From: Gulosibacter hominis
Lineage (GTDB): Bacteria; Actinomycetota; Actinomycetes; Actinomycetales; Microbacteriaceae
Length of the DNA stretch: 64,000 nucleotides
Reading direction: 5' to 3'
Assembly (NCBI RefSeq): GCF_904842695.1
Contig: NZ_CAJGWQ010000005.1
Coordinates: 62,001 to 126,000, forward strand
A model generated the notes under the pieces. It saw only the letters and a program-made list of their open reading frames with translations, was not told where the DNA came from and did not search any database. A program made the position numbers and the translations under genes. The first letter of the stretch is position 1; each line of letters begins with the position of its first letter. This document shows, one piece after another, positions 33,176 to 41,258 of this stretch.

Positions 33176-35213
33176 TTTCCCCACCGATGATGGTTGCCGC
33201 TGGTCGGTGCTGGTGCGCGATGTCGACAGCGAGCAGGTGCTGTTGCAGCACAGTCCCGAACGGGTGCTCAGCACCGCCAGCATCGGCAAGCTCTTTTTGC
33301 TGCACCGCATCCTGACTGAGGTGGATGCCGGCACGCGGTCGCTGGACGAGCTGGTGACGCGCCTGCCGAGCGATGAGATTGGTGGCTCGGGGCTGTGGCA
33401 AAAACTGCAACAGGATGCGCTGTCGATCTATGATCTGGCGGCGCTCGTGGGTGCGGTGAGCGATAACGATGCCACGAACGCGCTGCTGCGCGTGGTGGGG
33501 ATCGAAACAGTGCGTGAGCACGCCCGCAACCTTGGCTATCAACACTCACGCTTGAACGATGCGATTCGCTGGCCGATTCCGCCCGGCCATCCCACGCGAC
33601 TGTCGGAGGCGAACGCGAGCGAGATGGTGGATTTTGTGTCGCGCCTGCAGCTCGACCGGGATCTTTCGCCGGGTAGCGGCGATATTTTTCGCAAGTGGCT
33701 CGGTGCCAGTGCCGATATGTCGATGGTGGCGTCGGTGTTTGATTTCGACGGCCTCGATCACGACTGCTTCGACGGGGGAGTGTGGCTGTGGAACAAAACC
33801 GGCACCATCTCGACCGTGCGCGCCGATGTGGGTGTGGCGATGGGGCGAAACAGACGTGTCGCTTACGCGGTGCTCGCCGAGTGGGATGCGGGCGCGGATG
33901 CGCGCGGACCGGTGCTTGAAACGATGGCTGAGGTGGGCCAGCTGATCGGTGAGGCGATTGGCTGGCAGGATCCGCGACCGAAACGCTCGGCGGCCCGGAC
34001 CGCGGCGATGCCGGCAGTGGCACCGGTCTCGGCTTCGGCGGCGGGTGCACGGGCTGCGATTGCGGCGGCCGCAAACGATGCCGCGCTGCGAGATGTGCGC
34101 TATCTGGTGCTCGACGGTGACAGTGGCGCGCCCCTGCTGGAACGGTCGCCAGATGAGCCGAGCCCGTCGGCGAGCGTGATGAAAACAGTCACCGGCACGC
34201 TCGCGCTGGCGAATCTCGGTGCCGACCACCGCATCCCCACGCGCGTGGTGCGCACTAGTGACTCTGAGGCGGTGCTGATCGGTGGCGGCGATGTGACACT
34301 CTCGCGCACCGCAACTGGTGAGCCAACGTTTTATCCGCATCCGGCCCATTTGGATGCGTTGGCCGATCAGCTGCGCACGAATATGCCCGTTCTCAAGCGG
34401 TTGCTGCTTGACGATGAACTGTTTGCCGCATCCCAATGGCACCCCACATGGGACCCGGCGGGCCGATCGCCCGAAAACTACATCCCCTTTATTAGCGCGC
34501 TGCAGGTGGACGGTGACCGTGACGATCCGCTCATGGATGACAGCGCGCGCAGTGAAAACCCGGTGGGGCGCGTGGCGGCAGGGCTCGGAGCGCTGCTGGG
34601 GGATGTGGATATTGCCCGGGGGAGCGCTCCGGAAGGTGCGGCAGATGAAGTGGCCCGGGCCCAGTCGGCGCCGATGACCGAGCTGGTGCGTGAAATGCTG
34701 CGCAGCTCCGACAACGCGCTCGCGGAAGCGCTCGTGCGGTTGGTGGCAATTGCGCGCGGTGGCGATGCCTCGTGGGACTCGTTGCAGCGCGAGATACGGG
34801 CCGCGGTTGCAGATCTTGGCCTGGATGCATCCGGTTGCGAATTCGTGGATGGCTCGGGGCTGAGCGAGGATAACCGGCTGACCCCGCGTTTTGTGGCCGA
34901 ACTGCTGCGGCGCGGCTATCTCGGTGAAGAACCGTTTGCGTCGCTGGTGCCGCTGTTGACGGTCTCGAGCCAGACCATGTCGCCGGCGCGGTTTACCGGG
35001 GCGAACCGCGTGGTTGGTAACTCGGTGCGCGCGAAAACGGGATTTATTAACTCGGTGCATTCCCTCGCCGGCATCGTGACAACTCGGGGTCAGCGCAACC
35101 TCGTGTTTGCAGTGTTTGCGTGTGATCTGGACACACCGGTAGACCGTGAAGCTCGACTCGCCGTCGACCGCCTGGTGACGGCGCTGCATCTGCACGGTGA
35201 CGCACTCGAGTAG
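33168..35213 (+). CDS. Fusion of beta-lactamase-like and PBP4/DacB-like serine hydrolase domains
   Basis: 681 residues from GTG at 33168 (GGAG 9 nt upstream); TTG at 33138 is an alternative start. Domain 1 (about 1-265) has S38-x-x-K41, S98-D-N and K210-T-G, as in the preceding gene. After an Ala-rich linker, domain 2 (about 300-680) is an S13 D-Ala-D-Ala carboxypeptidase-like fold: SASVMK with S336 and K339, S514-D-N, and K623-T-G, plus FVDGSGLSEDNR typical of DacB. No signal peptide or membrane segment is seen, so both active sites appear cytoplasmic. Overlaps the upstream stop by 8 bp. The pairing of the two domains with an oligopeptide importer is unusual. Confidence 0.82.
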   Translation: MIDFPTDDGCRWSVLVRDVDSEQVLLQHSPERVLSTASIGKLFLLHRILTEVDAGTRSLDELVTRLPSDEIGGSGLWQKLQQDALSIYDLAALVGAVSDNDATNALLRVVGIETVREHARNLGYQHSRLNDAIRWPIPPGHPTRLSEANASEMVDFVSRLQLDRDLSPGSGDIFRKWLGASADMSMVASVFDFDGLDHDCFDGGVWLWNKTGTISTVRADVGVAMGRNRRVAYAVLAEWDAGADARGPVLETMAEVGQLIGEAIGWQDPRPKRSAARTAAMPAVAPVSASAAGARAAIAAAANDAALRDVRYLVLDGDSGAPLLERSPDEPSPSASVMKTVTGTLALANLGADHRIPTRVVRTSDSEAVLIGGGDVTLSRTATGEPTFYPHPAHLDALADQLRTNMPVLKRLLLDDELFAASQWHPTWDPAGRSPENYIPFISALQVDGDRDDPLMDDSARSENPVGRVAAGLGALLGDVDIARGSAPEGAADEVARAQSAPMTELVREMLRSSDNALAEALVRLVAIARGGDASWDSLQREIRAAVADLGLDASGCEFVDGSGLSEDNRLTPRFVAELLRRGYLGEEPFASLVPLLTVSSQTMSPARFTGANRVVGNSVRAKTGFINSVHSLAGIVTTRGQRNLVFAVFACDLDTPVDREARLAVDRLVTALHLHGDALE

Positions 35214-35278
35214 TGCCGTCACACTTTCGTAAGAATTTTCGCTGTCGCCGATAATTATTCGCCGGCCAGGCTAGGAGC

Positions 35279-35530
35279 ATGAAGAAAAAAATGCTCCTGG
35301 CCCTGTCAACCGCCGCTACCGCTGCCCTGCTGCTCACCGGATGTGGTGGTGACAGTGCCGAAGACAAAATGGCACCCAAAACCGAAGACGGCATGATGAC
35401 CGACGACGGCATGATGACCGAAGACTCGATGATGACTGAAGATTCGATGTCGAAGGAAGACGGCATGATGACCGACGATTCGATGTCGCACGATCACGAT
35501 TCGATGATGACCGAAGACGCCGGTAACTAG
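35279..35530 (+). CDS. Small Met/Asp-rich repeat lipoprotein
   Basis: 83 residues. A lipoprotein signal ends in the lipobox LLTGC. The mature part is almost only acidic and Met residues in short repeats: DGMMTDDGMMTEDSMMTEDS, then SMSKEDGMMTDDSMSHDHDSMMTED. Runs of Met with His and Asp suggest binding of Cu+, Ag+ or another metal outside the membrane. It lies 35 bp before dipZ and upstream of a two-component system, so a redox or copper role at the cell envelope is plausible. I do not recognise a named family. GGAG precedes the ATG. Confidence 0.75.
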   Translation: MKKKMLLALSTAATAALLLTGCGGDSAEDKMAPKTEDGMMTDDGMMTEDSMMTEDSMSKEDGMMTDDSMSHDHDSMMTEDAGN

Positions 35531-35565
35531 TTCTGATCCGTTTCGTGTAGTTCATTTCTATTCTC

Positions 35566-37221
35566 ATGTTTATTGCCGTACTCTCGCTGCTCGCCGGCGC
35601 GCTCTCGGTGCTCGCACCCTGTGTGCTCCCATTTCTGCCCGTGATCGTCGGCGGCAGCGTGAGTGCGACCGAGTCAAAGCGCCGGCCGTATCTCATCGCC
35701 GCCGGGCTTGTTGTTTCGCTGCTGCTGTTTACGCTGCTGCTCAAAACCACCACCGCATTCATTGGTATCGACCCGCGCGTGTGGTCGATCGCATCCGGTG
35801 TGTTGGTGATCGCACTTGGTTGCAGCATGCTGTTTCCCGGAGCCTGGTCGTGGATCGAAAGTCGACTGCGGCTGGGTGAACGTTCTAACAAACTGCTCGA
35901 TAAAGCGGGTGACCATGAGGGCGTGGCCGGTCCGCTGCTGATCGGTGCCGCCCTCGGTCCGGTGTTTTCAAGTTGCAGCCCCACCTATGCGTGGGTGATT
36001 GCAACGGTGCTGCCGGCGCAGCCGCTGGCCGCATCCATATATTTGGCTGCCTATTGCATCGGGATGGCGGCGATGCTGCTGGCGATCTCGCTGCTGGGCC
36101 GCGAGCTGGTGAAAAAGCTCGGGTGGGCGGCGAATCCGCGCGGCTGGTTCCAGCGCGTGGTTGCCGTGATGTTCATCATCGTGGGGCTTGCGGTGAGCAC
36201 TGGTGTTGACCGGCAGGCGCAGGCGTGGATCGCCGAGCGCGTCCCCGGCCTCACCGCTGTTGAAGAGGCGCTGCTTCCCGAAGCCGAAGCGCGGCAGGCC
36301 ACAGACGGTCAGCCGACTCCGGCTCCCGAACTCACCGGTATTAGCGAGTGGATTAATTCGGATCCAGTGACGCTCAAGCAGTTGCGCGGGCAGGTGGTGT
36401 TGGTTGATTTTTGGACCTACAGCTGCATTAATTGCATCCGCACCCAGCCCTATTTGAACTCGTGGTATGACCGCTATCACGATGACGGTTTTGAAATTAT
36501 TGGTGTGCACGCGCCCGAGTTTGCCTTTGAGCGGGTGCCCGAGAACGTTGAAAAAGCGGTTCGTGACGCCGATATTAAATATCCGGTGGCGCTCGACAAT
36601 GATTTCGCCACCTGGAACGCCTACCAAAACCGGTATTGGCCGGCGAAATACCTGATCGACCAGGACGGCAATATTGTGTGGTCGCACTTTGGTGAGGGTG
36701 GCTACGATGAGGCCGAGCAGCGCATCCGTGAACTCGTGGGTGCGGAAGGTGACCGCGCCGATGCGGTTGCCGGCGAACAGGGCGCCCGGCAGCGCTCACC
36801 CGAAACCTATCTCGGCGCTTCGCGAGCCAGCGGATTTGTCGGTTCGGGGCGCTACGAAATCGGTGAACACGATTTCACCGCCGCCGCACCCGAAAACATT
36901 GGGGTGTCGCAGTGGACGCTCGGTGGTAAGTGGCGGGTTGATGGTGAGTCGATCACCGCGCTCAGTGATGGCGCCACCCTGTCGTATCGATTCACCGGCC
37001 AGCAAATGTTTTTGGTGATGCAGGCCGATGATGAGTCTGAGGTGCGGGTTGAGGTTGAGGGCCGCAGGCCGCCCGGCGGTGCCGATGTGATGGCCGGTTT
37101 GGCCAAGGTGTCGGATGCGCGACTATACCGGCTAGTGAAATTCGAGCAGTCGGAGCAGGGCCTGCTGGTGACACTAACTTTTCCGAAGGGCGTGACGGCA
37201 AATGCATTCACCTTCGGGTGA
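35566..37221 (+). CDS. dipZ: DipZ: CcdA-like membrane domain fused to a thioredoxin-like domain
   Basis: 551 residues. The N-terminal 230 residues are a CcdA/DsbD-type electron-transfer membrane domain with paired Cys in LAPCVLPFLP (C19) and SSCSPTYAW. The middle is a TlpA-like thioredoxin domain with the active site C287-I-N-C290 (TYSCINC), and the C-terminal 130 residues form a beta-rich carbohydrate-binding-like module as in mycobacterial DipZ. It carries reducing power across the membrane to extracellular proteins or cytochrome c maturation. The stop overlaps the response regulator gene. No ribosome site is seen before ATG 35566. Confidence 0.9.
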   Translation: MFIAVLSLLAGALSVLAPCVLPFLPVIVGGSVSATESKRRPYLIAAGLVVSLLLFTLLLKTTTAFIGIDPRVWSIASGVLVIALGCSMLFPGAWSWIESRLRLGERSNKLLDKAGDHEGVAGPLLIGAALGPVFSSCSPTYAWVIATVLPAQPLAASIYLAAYCIGMAAMLLAISLLGRELVKKLGWAANPRGWFQRVVAVMFIIVGLAVSTGVDRQAQAWIAERVPGLTAVEEALLPEAEARQATDGQPTPAPELTGISEWINSDPVTLKQLRGQVVLVDFWTYSCINCIRTQPYLNSWYDRYHDDGFEIIGVHAPEFAFERVPENVEKAVRDADIKYPVALDNDFATWNAYQNRYWPAKYLIDQDGNIVWSHFGEGGYDEAEQRIRELVGAEGDRADAVAGEQGARQRSPETYLGASRASGFVGSGRYEIGEHDFTAAAPENIGVSQWTLGGKWRVDGESITALSDGATLSYRFTGQQMFLVMQADDESEVRVEVEGRRPPGGADVMAGLAKVSDARLYRLVKFEQSEQGLLVTLTFPKGVTANAFTFG

Positions 37222-37921
37222 TGCGTATGATCTGGGGGTGTCTCGCATCCTCGTAGCCGATGATGACACCACCGTGCGTGCCGTCGTCGCAGATTATCTT
37301 GCCGCCGCCGGACATGAGTCAGTGGTGCGCGGGGATGGTCCGGGCGTGCTTGAGCGGGTGCTCGCGGGCGATATCGACCTGGTGGTGCTCGATCTGATGA
37401 TGCCGGGCATGGATGGGCTTGAGGTGCTGCGCCGGATGCGCGCGGCCGAGCTCGATATTCCGGTGATTATTTTGACGGCGAAAGATGGCGAATCAGACCG
37501 CATCCTGGGGCTTGAACTGGGTGCTGACGACTATTTGACCAAGCCGTTCAGCCCGCGCGAGCTGGTGTTGCGCATCGAGGCGATTTTGCGGCGCGGCACC
37601 GGGCGTGCGGTTGAACGAGAGGTGCTGCAAGACGGTGATTTGACGATTGACCCGGTGGCTCGAAAAGCGTTTCGTGACGGGCGCGAGCTGGATTTGACGC
37701 TGCGCGAATTTGATTTGTTGGCATATTTTTTGGCGCATCCCAACCAGGTGCTCTCGCGTGACGATCTGCTGGCTGCCGTGTGGGGGTGGCAGATTGGTGA
37801 GGCTTCTACGGTGACCGTGCATGTGCGGCGGCTGCGAGGGAAGCTTGAGACCGACCCGGCGCATCCGACGCGGCTGGTGACCGTGTGGGGGCGCGGGTAT
37901 CGCTGGGAGGCGCGCGCATGA
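37202..37921 (+). CDS. OmpR/PhoB family response regulator
   Basis: 239 residues. The receiver domain has acidic pocket ADDD, phospho-acceptor D64 in VVLDLMMPG and switch Lys in LTKPFSP. The C-terminal winged helix is of OmpR type (LDLTLREFDLLAYFLAHPNQVLSRDDLL...VTVHVRRLRGKLE). Starting at ATG 37202 makes a 20-bp overlap with dipZ; the GTG at 37238 (VSRILVADDD) is equally plausible. Coupled to the kinase by an ATGA overlap. Confidence 0.92.
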   Translation: MHSPSGDAYDLGVSRILVADDDTTVRAVVADYLAAAGHESVVRGDGPGVLERVLAGDIDLVVLDLMMPGMDGLEVLRRMRAAELDIPVIILTAKDGESDRILGLELGADDYLTKPFSPRELVLRIEAILRRGTGRAVEREVLQDGDLTIDPVARKAFRDGRELDLTLREFDLLAYFLAHPNQVLSRDDLLAAVWGWQIGEASTVTVHVRRLRGKLETDPAHPTRLVTVWGRGYRWEARA

Positions 37922-38898
37922 TCGAACCGGTGCTGTGGGCGGTTGGCGCGACCATTGCGGTGGGCATTTTGGGGATGCTCGTGACGATTGCGGTGGCGCG
38001 GCGTTCGCTGCGCTGGGCGGCAGTGCTTGGCCCGATTACGGTGCTGCTGGCCGTTGCGGCGGGGATGCTGGTGGGTGTCGACCAGATGCTGGTCGACGCG
38101 CAGGTGCCGATGGTGATGCTGTTGGCGACGGCGCCGGTGGCGCTCGCGGTGGGTGTGGTGATTTCGATGAGCACGCAGCGACGGGCGGCCGAGTCGGCGA
38201 GCGCGCTTGAACGCGAGCGTTCGGCGCGTGAGCTGGAGCAGGGGCGCCGTGAGCTGATGGCGGGGATGTCGCATGATTTGCGCACCCCGCTTGCGGGGAT
38301 TCGGGCGATGGCCGAGGCGCTGGAAGACGGGATCGTTACCGACCCGCAGGAGTATTACCGAGCGATTGCGGCTGAGGCGCAGCGCACGTCTGGAATTGTG
38401 GATGATTTGTTGGCGCTGACTCGGTTGAGTAGCGGAGCGGCAGAGTCGGTGGCCGAACCGGTTTCGGTGGGGGATGCGCTGTCGGATTTGGTTGCGCATC
38501 TCGCGCCGCTCGCCAAGCAGCGGGATGTGCGGGTGACGGGCAGTGTTGATGGTGCCGTTGAGGTTGTGGGGGATGCGGGCTTGATTTCGCGGGCCCTGCA
38601 GAATGTGCTGGTGAACGCGATCGCGTACACGAAACCGGGGACGACGGTGCAGGCGCGTGCCTTTGTGGCGGATGGCCGCGCCGTGGTTGAGGTGCGAGAT
38701 GGCTGCGGTGGGTTGTGTGACGAGGAATTGTCGCGAGTGTTTGACACCGGTTGGCGAGGGGATGCAGCGCGCACCCCGGGTTCGCTCGCGGGCACCGGGC
38801 TCGGCCTGCCGATTGTGCAGATGGTGATGGAACTGCACGGCGGTGCAGTGACGGTTGAGAACGCCGGGGAAGGGTGTTTGGTGCGGTTGGGGTTTTAG
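37918..38898 (+). CDS. Two-component sensor histidine kinase
   Basis: 326 residues from ATG at 37918, whose ATGA overlaps the regulator stop. Three predicted N-terminal membrane helices have very little extracellular sequence, so the signal is probably sensed within the membrane or through a partner. The H-box is MSHDLRTPLAG (H119), and the catalytic domain has NVLVNAIAYT (N-box) and GTGLGLPIVQMVMELHGG (G-box). With DipZ and a Met-rich lipoprotein in the same operon, it may monitor envelope redox or metal stress. The D-box region is reduced (VRDGCGGL). Confidence 0.9.
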   Translation: MIEPVLWAVGATIAVGILGMLVTIAVARRSLRWAAVLGPITVLLAVAAGMLVGVDQMLVDAQVPMVMLLATAPVALAVGVVISMSTQRRAAESASALERERSARELEQGRRELMAGMSHDLRTPLAGIRAMAEALEDGIVTDPQEYYRAIAAEAQRTSGIVDDLLALTRLSSGAAESVAEPVSVGDALSDLVAHLAPLAKQRDVRVTGSVDGAVEVVGDAGLISRALQNVLVNAIAYTKPGTTVQARAFVADGRAVVEVRDGCGGLCDEELSRVFDTGWRGDAARTPGSLAGTGLGLPIVQMVMELHGGAVTVENAGEGCLVRLGF

Positions 38899-38995
38899 GT
38901 GGGGTTTATCCACAGGCGCTGCTGTCAGTTTTGTGGGGTGGTCTAGCATCTGCAATGCAACAACTTTAAAGCTGAGGGCTCATTCCCGCTTGCGC
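38899..38995 (+). promoter_or_regulatory. CRISPR leader candidate
   Basis: 97 bp between the histidine kinase stop and the first repeat, on the side from which the array would be read by crRNA polarity. It contains a TAGCAT word near 38944 and an AT-rich ACTTTAAAGC. No gene. A weak external promoter is possible, but see the -10-like box inside each repeat. Confidence 0.5.
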
Positions 38996-39992
38996 GTTGG
39001 GATACCTGTTCTTCTCTCCCAACTAGACTTGATATGCAGCATCGCTACGACCGAGCCATGTTGGGATACCTGTTCTTCTCTCCCAACTAGACTTGACCGG
39101 CATGTTCGTCGCCCGCAACACCCGTTGGGATACCTGTTCTTCTCTCCCAACTAGACTTGATTGAGTAATCCCAAGGATCGACCGCAGGTTGGGATACCTG
39201 TTCTTCTCTCCCAACTAGACTTGAGCACCTAGTGCATCTAGTCGATCATCCGTTGGGATACCTGTTCTTCTCTCCCAACTAGACTTGGGCACGCGGGCAC
39301 ACACACACGCGCACGGTTGGGATACCTGTTCTTCTCTCCCAACTAGACTTGAAGGTTGTTGCCGATGATGCGCGGGTTAGTTGGGATACCTGTTCTTCTC
39401 TCCCAACTAGACTTGATTGCGGGCCTTGCGGTACCGCCCGCCGGTTGGGATACCTGTTCTTCTCTCCCAACTAGACTTGCTCGCTGAGCTCGCACTTAAG
39501 CTCAACCGTTGGGATACCTGTTCTTCTCTCCCAACTAGACTTGGCTTGGAGTGCCTGTACCTGCTGCGTGGTGTTGGGATACCTGTTCTTCTCTCCCAAC
39601 TAGACTTGTGAGTTGCTTGCGTTCGCTGACATGTGCGTTGGGATACCTGTTCTTCTCTCCCAACTAGACTTGCGCAGCAACCGACAACAACGGCCGCACC
39701 GTTGGGATACCTGTTCTTCTCTCCCAACTAGACTTGATGGTCATGGCCCAACGCCACGCCAGTAGTTGGGATACCTGTTCTTCTCTCCCAACTAGACTTG
39801 CGACGAAGGCGATAGCGATGAAACGCTGGTTGGGATACCTGTTCTTCTCTCCCAACTAGACTTGACCGCTGCTACCGATACCGCTGGCAGTGGTTGGGAT
39901 ACCTGTTCTTCTCTCCCAACTAGACTTGGTATGGCGAGATTGGAGGCGGTGATGCTGTTGGGATACCTGTTCTTCTCTCCCAACTAGACTTG
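38996..39992 (+). CRISPR. Type II-C CRISPR array, 16 repeats and 15 spacers
   Basis: Sixteen identical 36-bp repeats starting GTTGGGATACCTGTTC and ending CCCAACTAGACTTG, at 38996, 39060, 39124, 39188, 39252, 39316, 39380, 39444, 39508, 39573, 39637, 39701, 39765, 39829, 39893 and 39957. Spacers are 28 nt except one of 29 (39544-39572), and all differ. Orientation is set by the tracrRNA anti-repeat, which pairs with the first 16 nt of the repeat read on the plus strand, so crRNAs are read toward the cas genes. The repeat holds its own inverted repeat, GTTGGGA/TCCCAAC. No terminal repeat is degenerate. Spacer targets are unknown. Confidence 0.98.
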
Positions 39993-39999
39993 AGCAACT

Positions 40000-40032
40000 C
40001 CGCCCTGGGCTGTAAAACACAGCTCAGGGCGG
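40000..40032. terminator. Hairpin between the array and cas2
   Basis: 14-bp stem (CCGCCCTGGGCTGT with ACAGCTCAGGGCGG, one G-U-type mismatch) and loop AAAAC. It lies where array transcripts and the opposing cas transcript converge and could terminate both. There is no T-tract. Confidence 0.65.
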
Positions 40033-40043
40033 GTGCTCGAGGG

Positions 40044-40367
40044 TCAGAAATCGAACAAAACTAGCGCGTCCGGGGGTGCTTCTGGCTCGATATACTCGGA
40101 CCCGTACAGCCGCCAACCGCGAGCCCATTGGTCATCGGTTAGGCGCAGGATCCTGACATGCCCTTGCGCAGGAACATTGTTCTTCAGGAACTCGATCACC
40201 GGGATAGCCGCTGTGCCGTTGATGAGGTGACGGACGTAGACCGACAGCTGAATCATTGAGAAACCCTCGTCGAGCAGCAGCTTTCGATATTTCGACGCCA
40301 CCCGGCGCTGCTCTGGTTCTTTCACCGGAAGATCAAACATCAGCAGCAGCCACACGGGATCAGCCAT
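40044..40367 (-). CDS. cas2: CRISPR-associated endoribonuclease-like Cas2
   Basis: 107 residues from ATG at 40367, beginning MADPVWLLLMFDLPV with the conserved Asp of the ferredoxin-like fold, then SVYVRHLINGTA and GHVRILRLTDDQW. It forms the central dimer of the Cas1-Cas2 spacer integrase. It overlaps cas1 by 8 bp. A longer frame to 40421 exists but would run far into cas1. Last gene of the cas operon, 52 bp from the array. Confidence 0.93.
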   Translation of the reverse strand: MADPVWLLLMFDLPVKEPEQRRVASKYRKLLLDEGFSMIQLSVYVRHLINGTAAIPVIEFLKNNVPAQGHVRILRLTDDQWARGWRLYGSEYIEPEAPPDALVLFDF

Positions 40368-41253
40368 CTTCACTCGCAAATGGCGTCTGCCAGTCGGGGA
40401 CTGAGAGCCTGACTTTTTCACCCTCGACGAACAGTGCCAAATCCTGGGCCAGTGTGTAGATACCTGTCAGTACTGTTTCACCAGTTCCTTGCATCGGCAG
40501 ATTCGTCACATTGACGAGCTCATGCTTGACCGATCGGTCCTCAAGACCATCTAACGGAAGAAGCCGGTGCACAGTTGCATCTACTGCGGGGCGGAACGGC
40601 TCGATCAGATCGTCTGCGAGGCAAAATGGATTGCTCCGATTTCGGTGCCAAAGCCCGAGGGTTGGGGAGAGTCCAGCCTCACAAATCCCACGGATAACAA
40701 ATCCTCGAAGCACCGCGTAGCCGTAGTTGAGCATGGCATTACAGTGATCCTCAGCCCCAGGAACTCGCCGGAACTGTTCGTCCTCGAAAAACTCAGTCCA
40801 ATATAGCCGCGCAGCTTGCCCTTCCAGATTGTCGGGATCGCCCGAACGAACCTTTGACGCAAGGAGCCTTAAACGTGTTGCCGCTGATGAGCCAACTTGC
40901 TCGAGGTTGAATGCCTGCCCCAAGATTTTGGCCCGAACCAGAGCCTGCCACGATGATTTCTGCCTCGGCAGAGACAGGTCAGCTTGAGCTCGATGTCGGG
41001 TAGCGATTCTGGAATTACTACCCCACGGATTGCCCACGAAGTTGGGTACACCACGCCAATCACAGTTGAGCAGAGTGACGTCGTATTTGGCCAGCATCGA
41101 CAGCGCCCCGCCCGAGATCGACGCATGATTTCCCACGAGTAGGACCGCGACGTCTTCGAGCGGGACACGTTGGTCCCTAATCACCAGACCGCCTCGTGCA
41201 GCCGTGATTTGTCCCTGATAATCAAGAACATCGATGACCTGCCGCGATCGCAT
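40360..41253 (-). CDS. cas1: CRISPR integrase Cas1 (type II)
   Basis: 297 residues. Metal-binding catalytic residues are E144 (NLEGQAARLYW), H203 (LGLWHRNRSNPF) and D215 (LADDLIEPFRP). Together with Cas2 it integrates new spacers. Length and sequence fit type II Cas1. It starts 5 bp after the cas9 stop. No csn2 or cas4 is present, which defines subtype II-C. Confidence 0.97.
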   Translation of the reverse strand: MRSRQVIDVLDYQGQITAARGGLVIRDQRVPLEDVAVLLVGNHASISGGALSMLAKYDVTLLNCDWRGVPNFVGNPWGSNSRIATRHRAQADLSLPRQKSSWQALVRAKILGQAFNLEQVGSSAATRLRLLASKVRSGDPDNLEGQAARLYWTEFFEDEQFRRVPGAEDHCNAMLNYGYAVLRGFVIRGICEAGLSPTLGLWHRNRSNPFCLADDLIEPFRPAVDATVHRLLPLDGLEDRSVKHELVNVTNLPMQGTGETVLTGIYTLAQDLALFVEGEKVRLSVPDWQTPFASEDG

Positions 41254-41258
41254 GATGC

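Noticed and set aside
33546-35222. A 558-codon minus-strand frame across the serine-hydrolase fusion
   Set aside because: Third-position shadow; the coding strand carries six intact active-site motifs.
37531-38955. A 474-codon minus-strand frame over the response regulator and kinase
   Set aside because: His/Arg-rich antisense product; the sense genes are unmistakable.
39023-39983. Short frames encoding repeats of GEKNRYPN or CSSLPTRL within the CRISPR array
   Set aside because: They are translations of the 36-bp CRISPR repeat, whose 64-bp period is not a multiple of three across all units.
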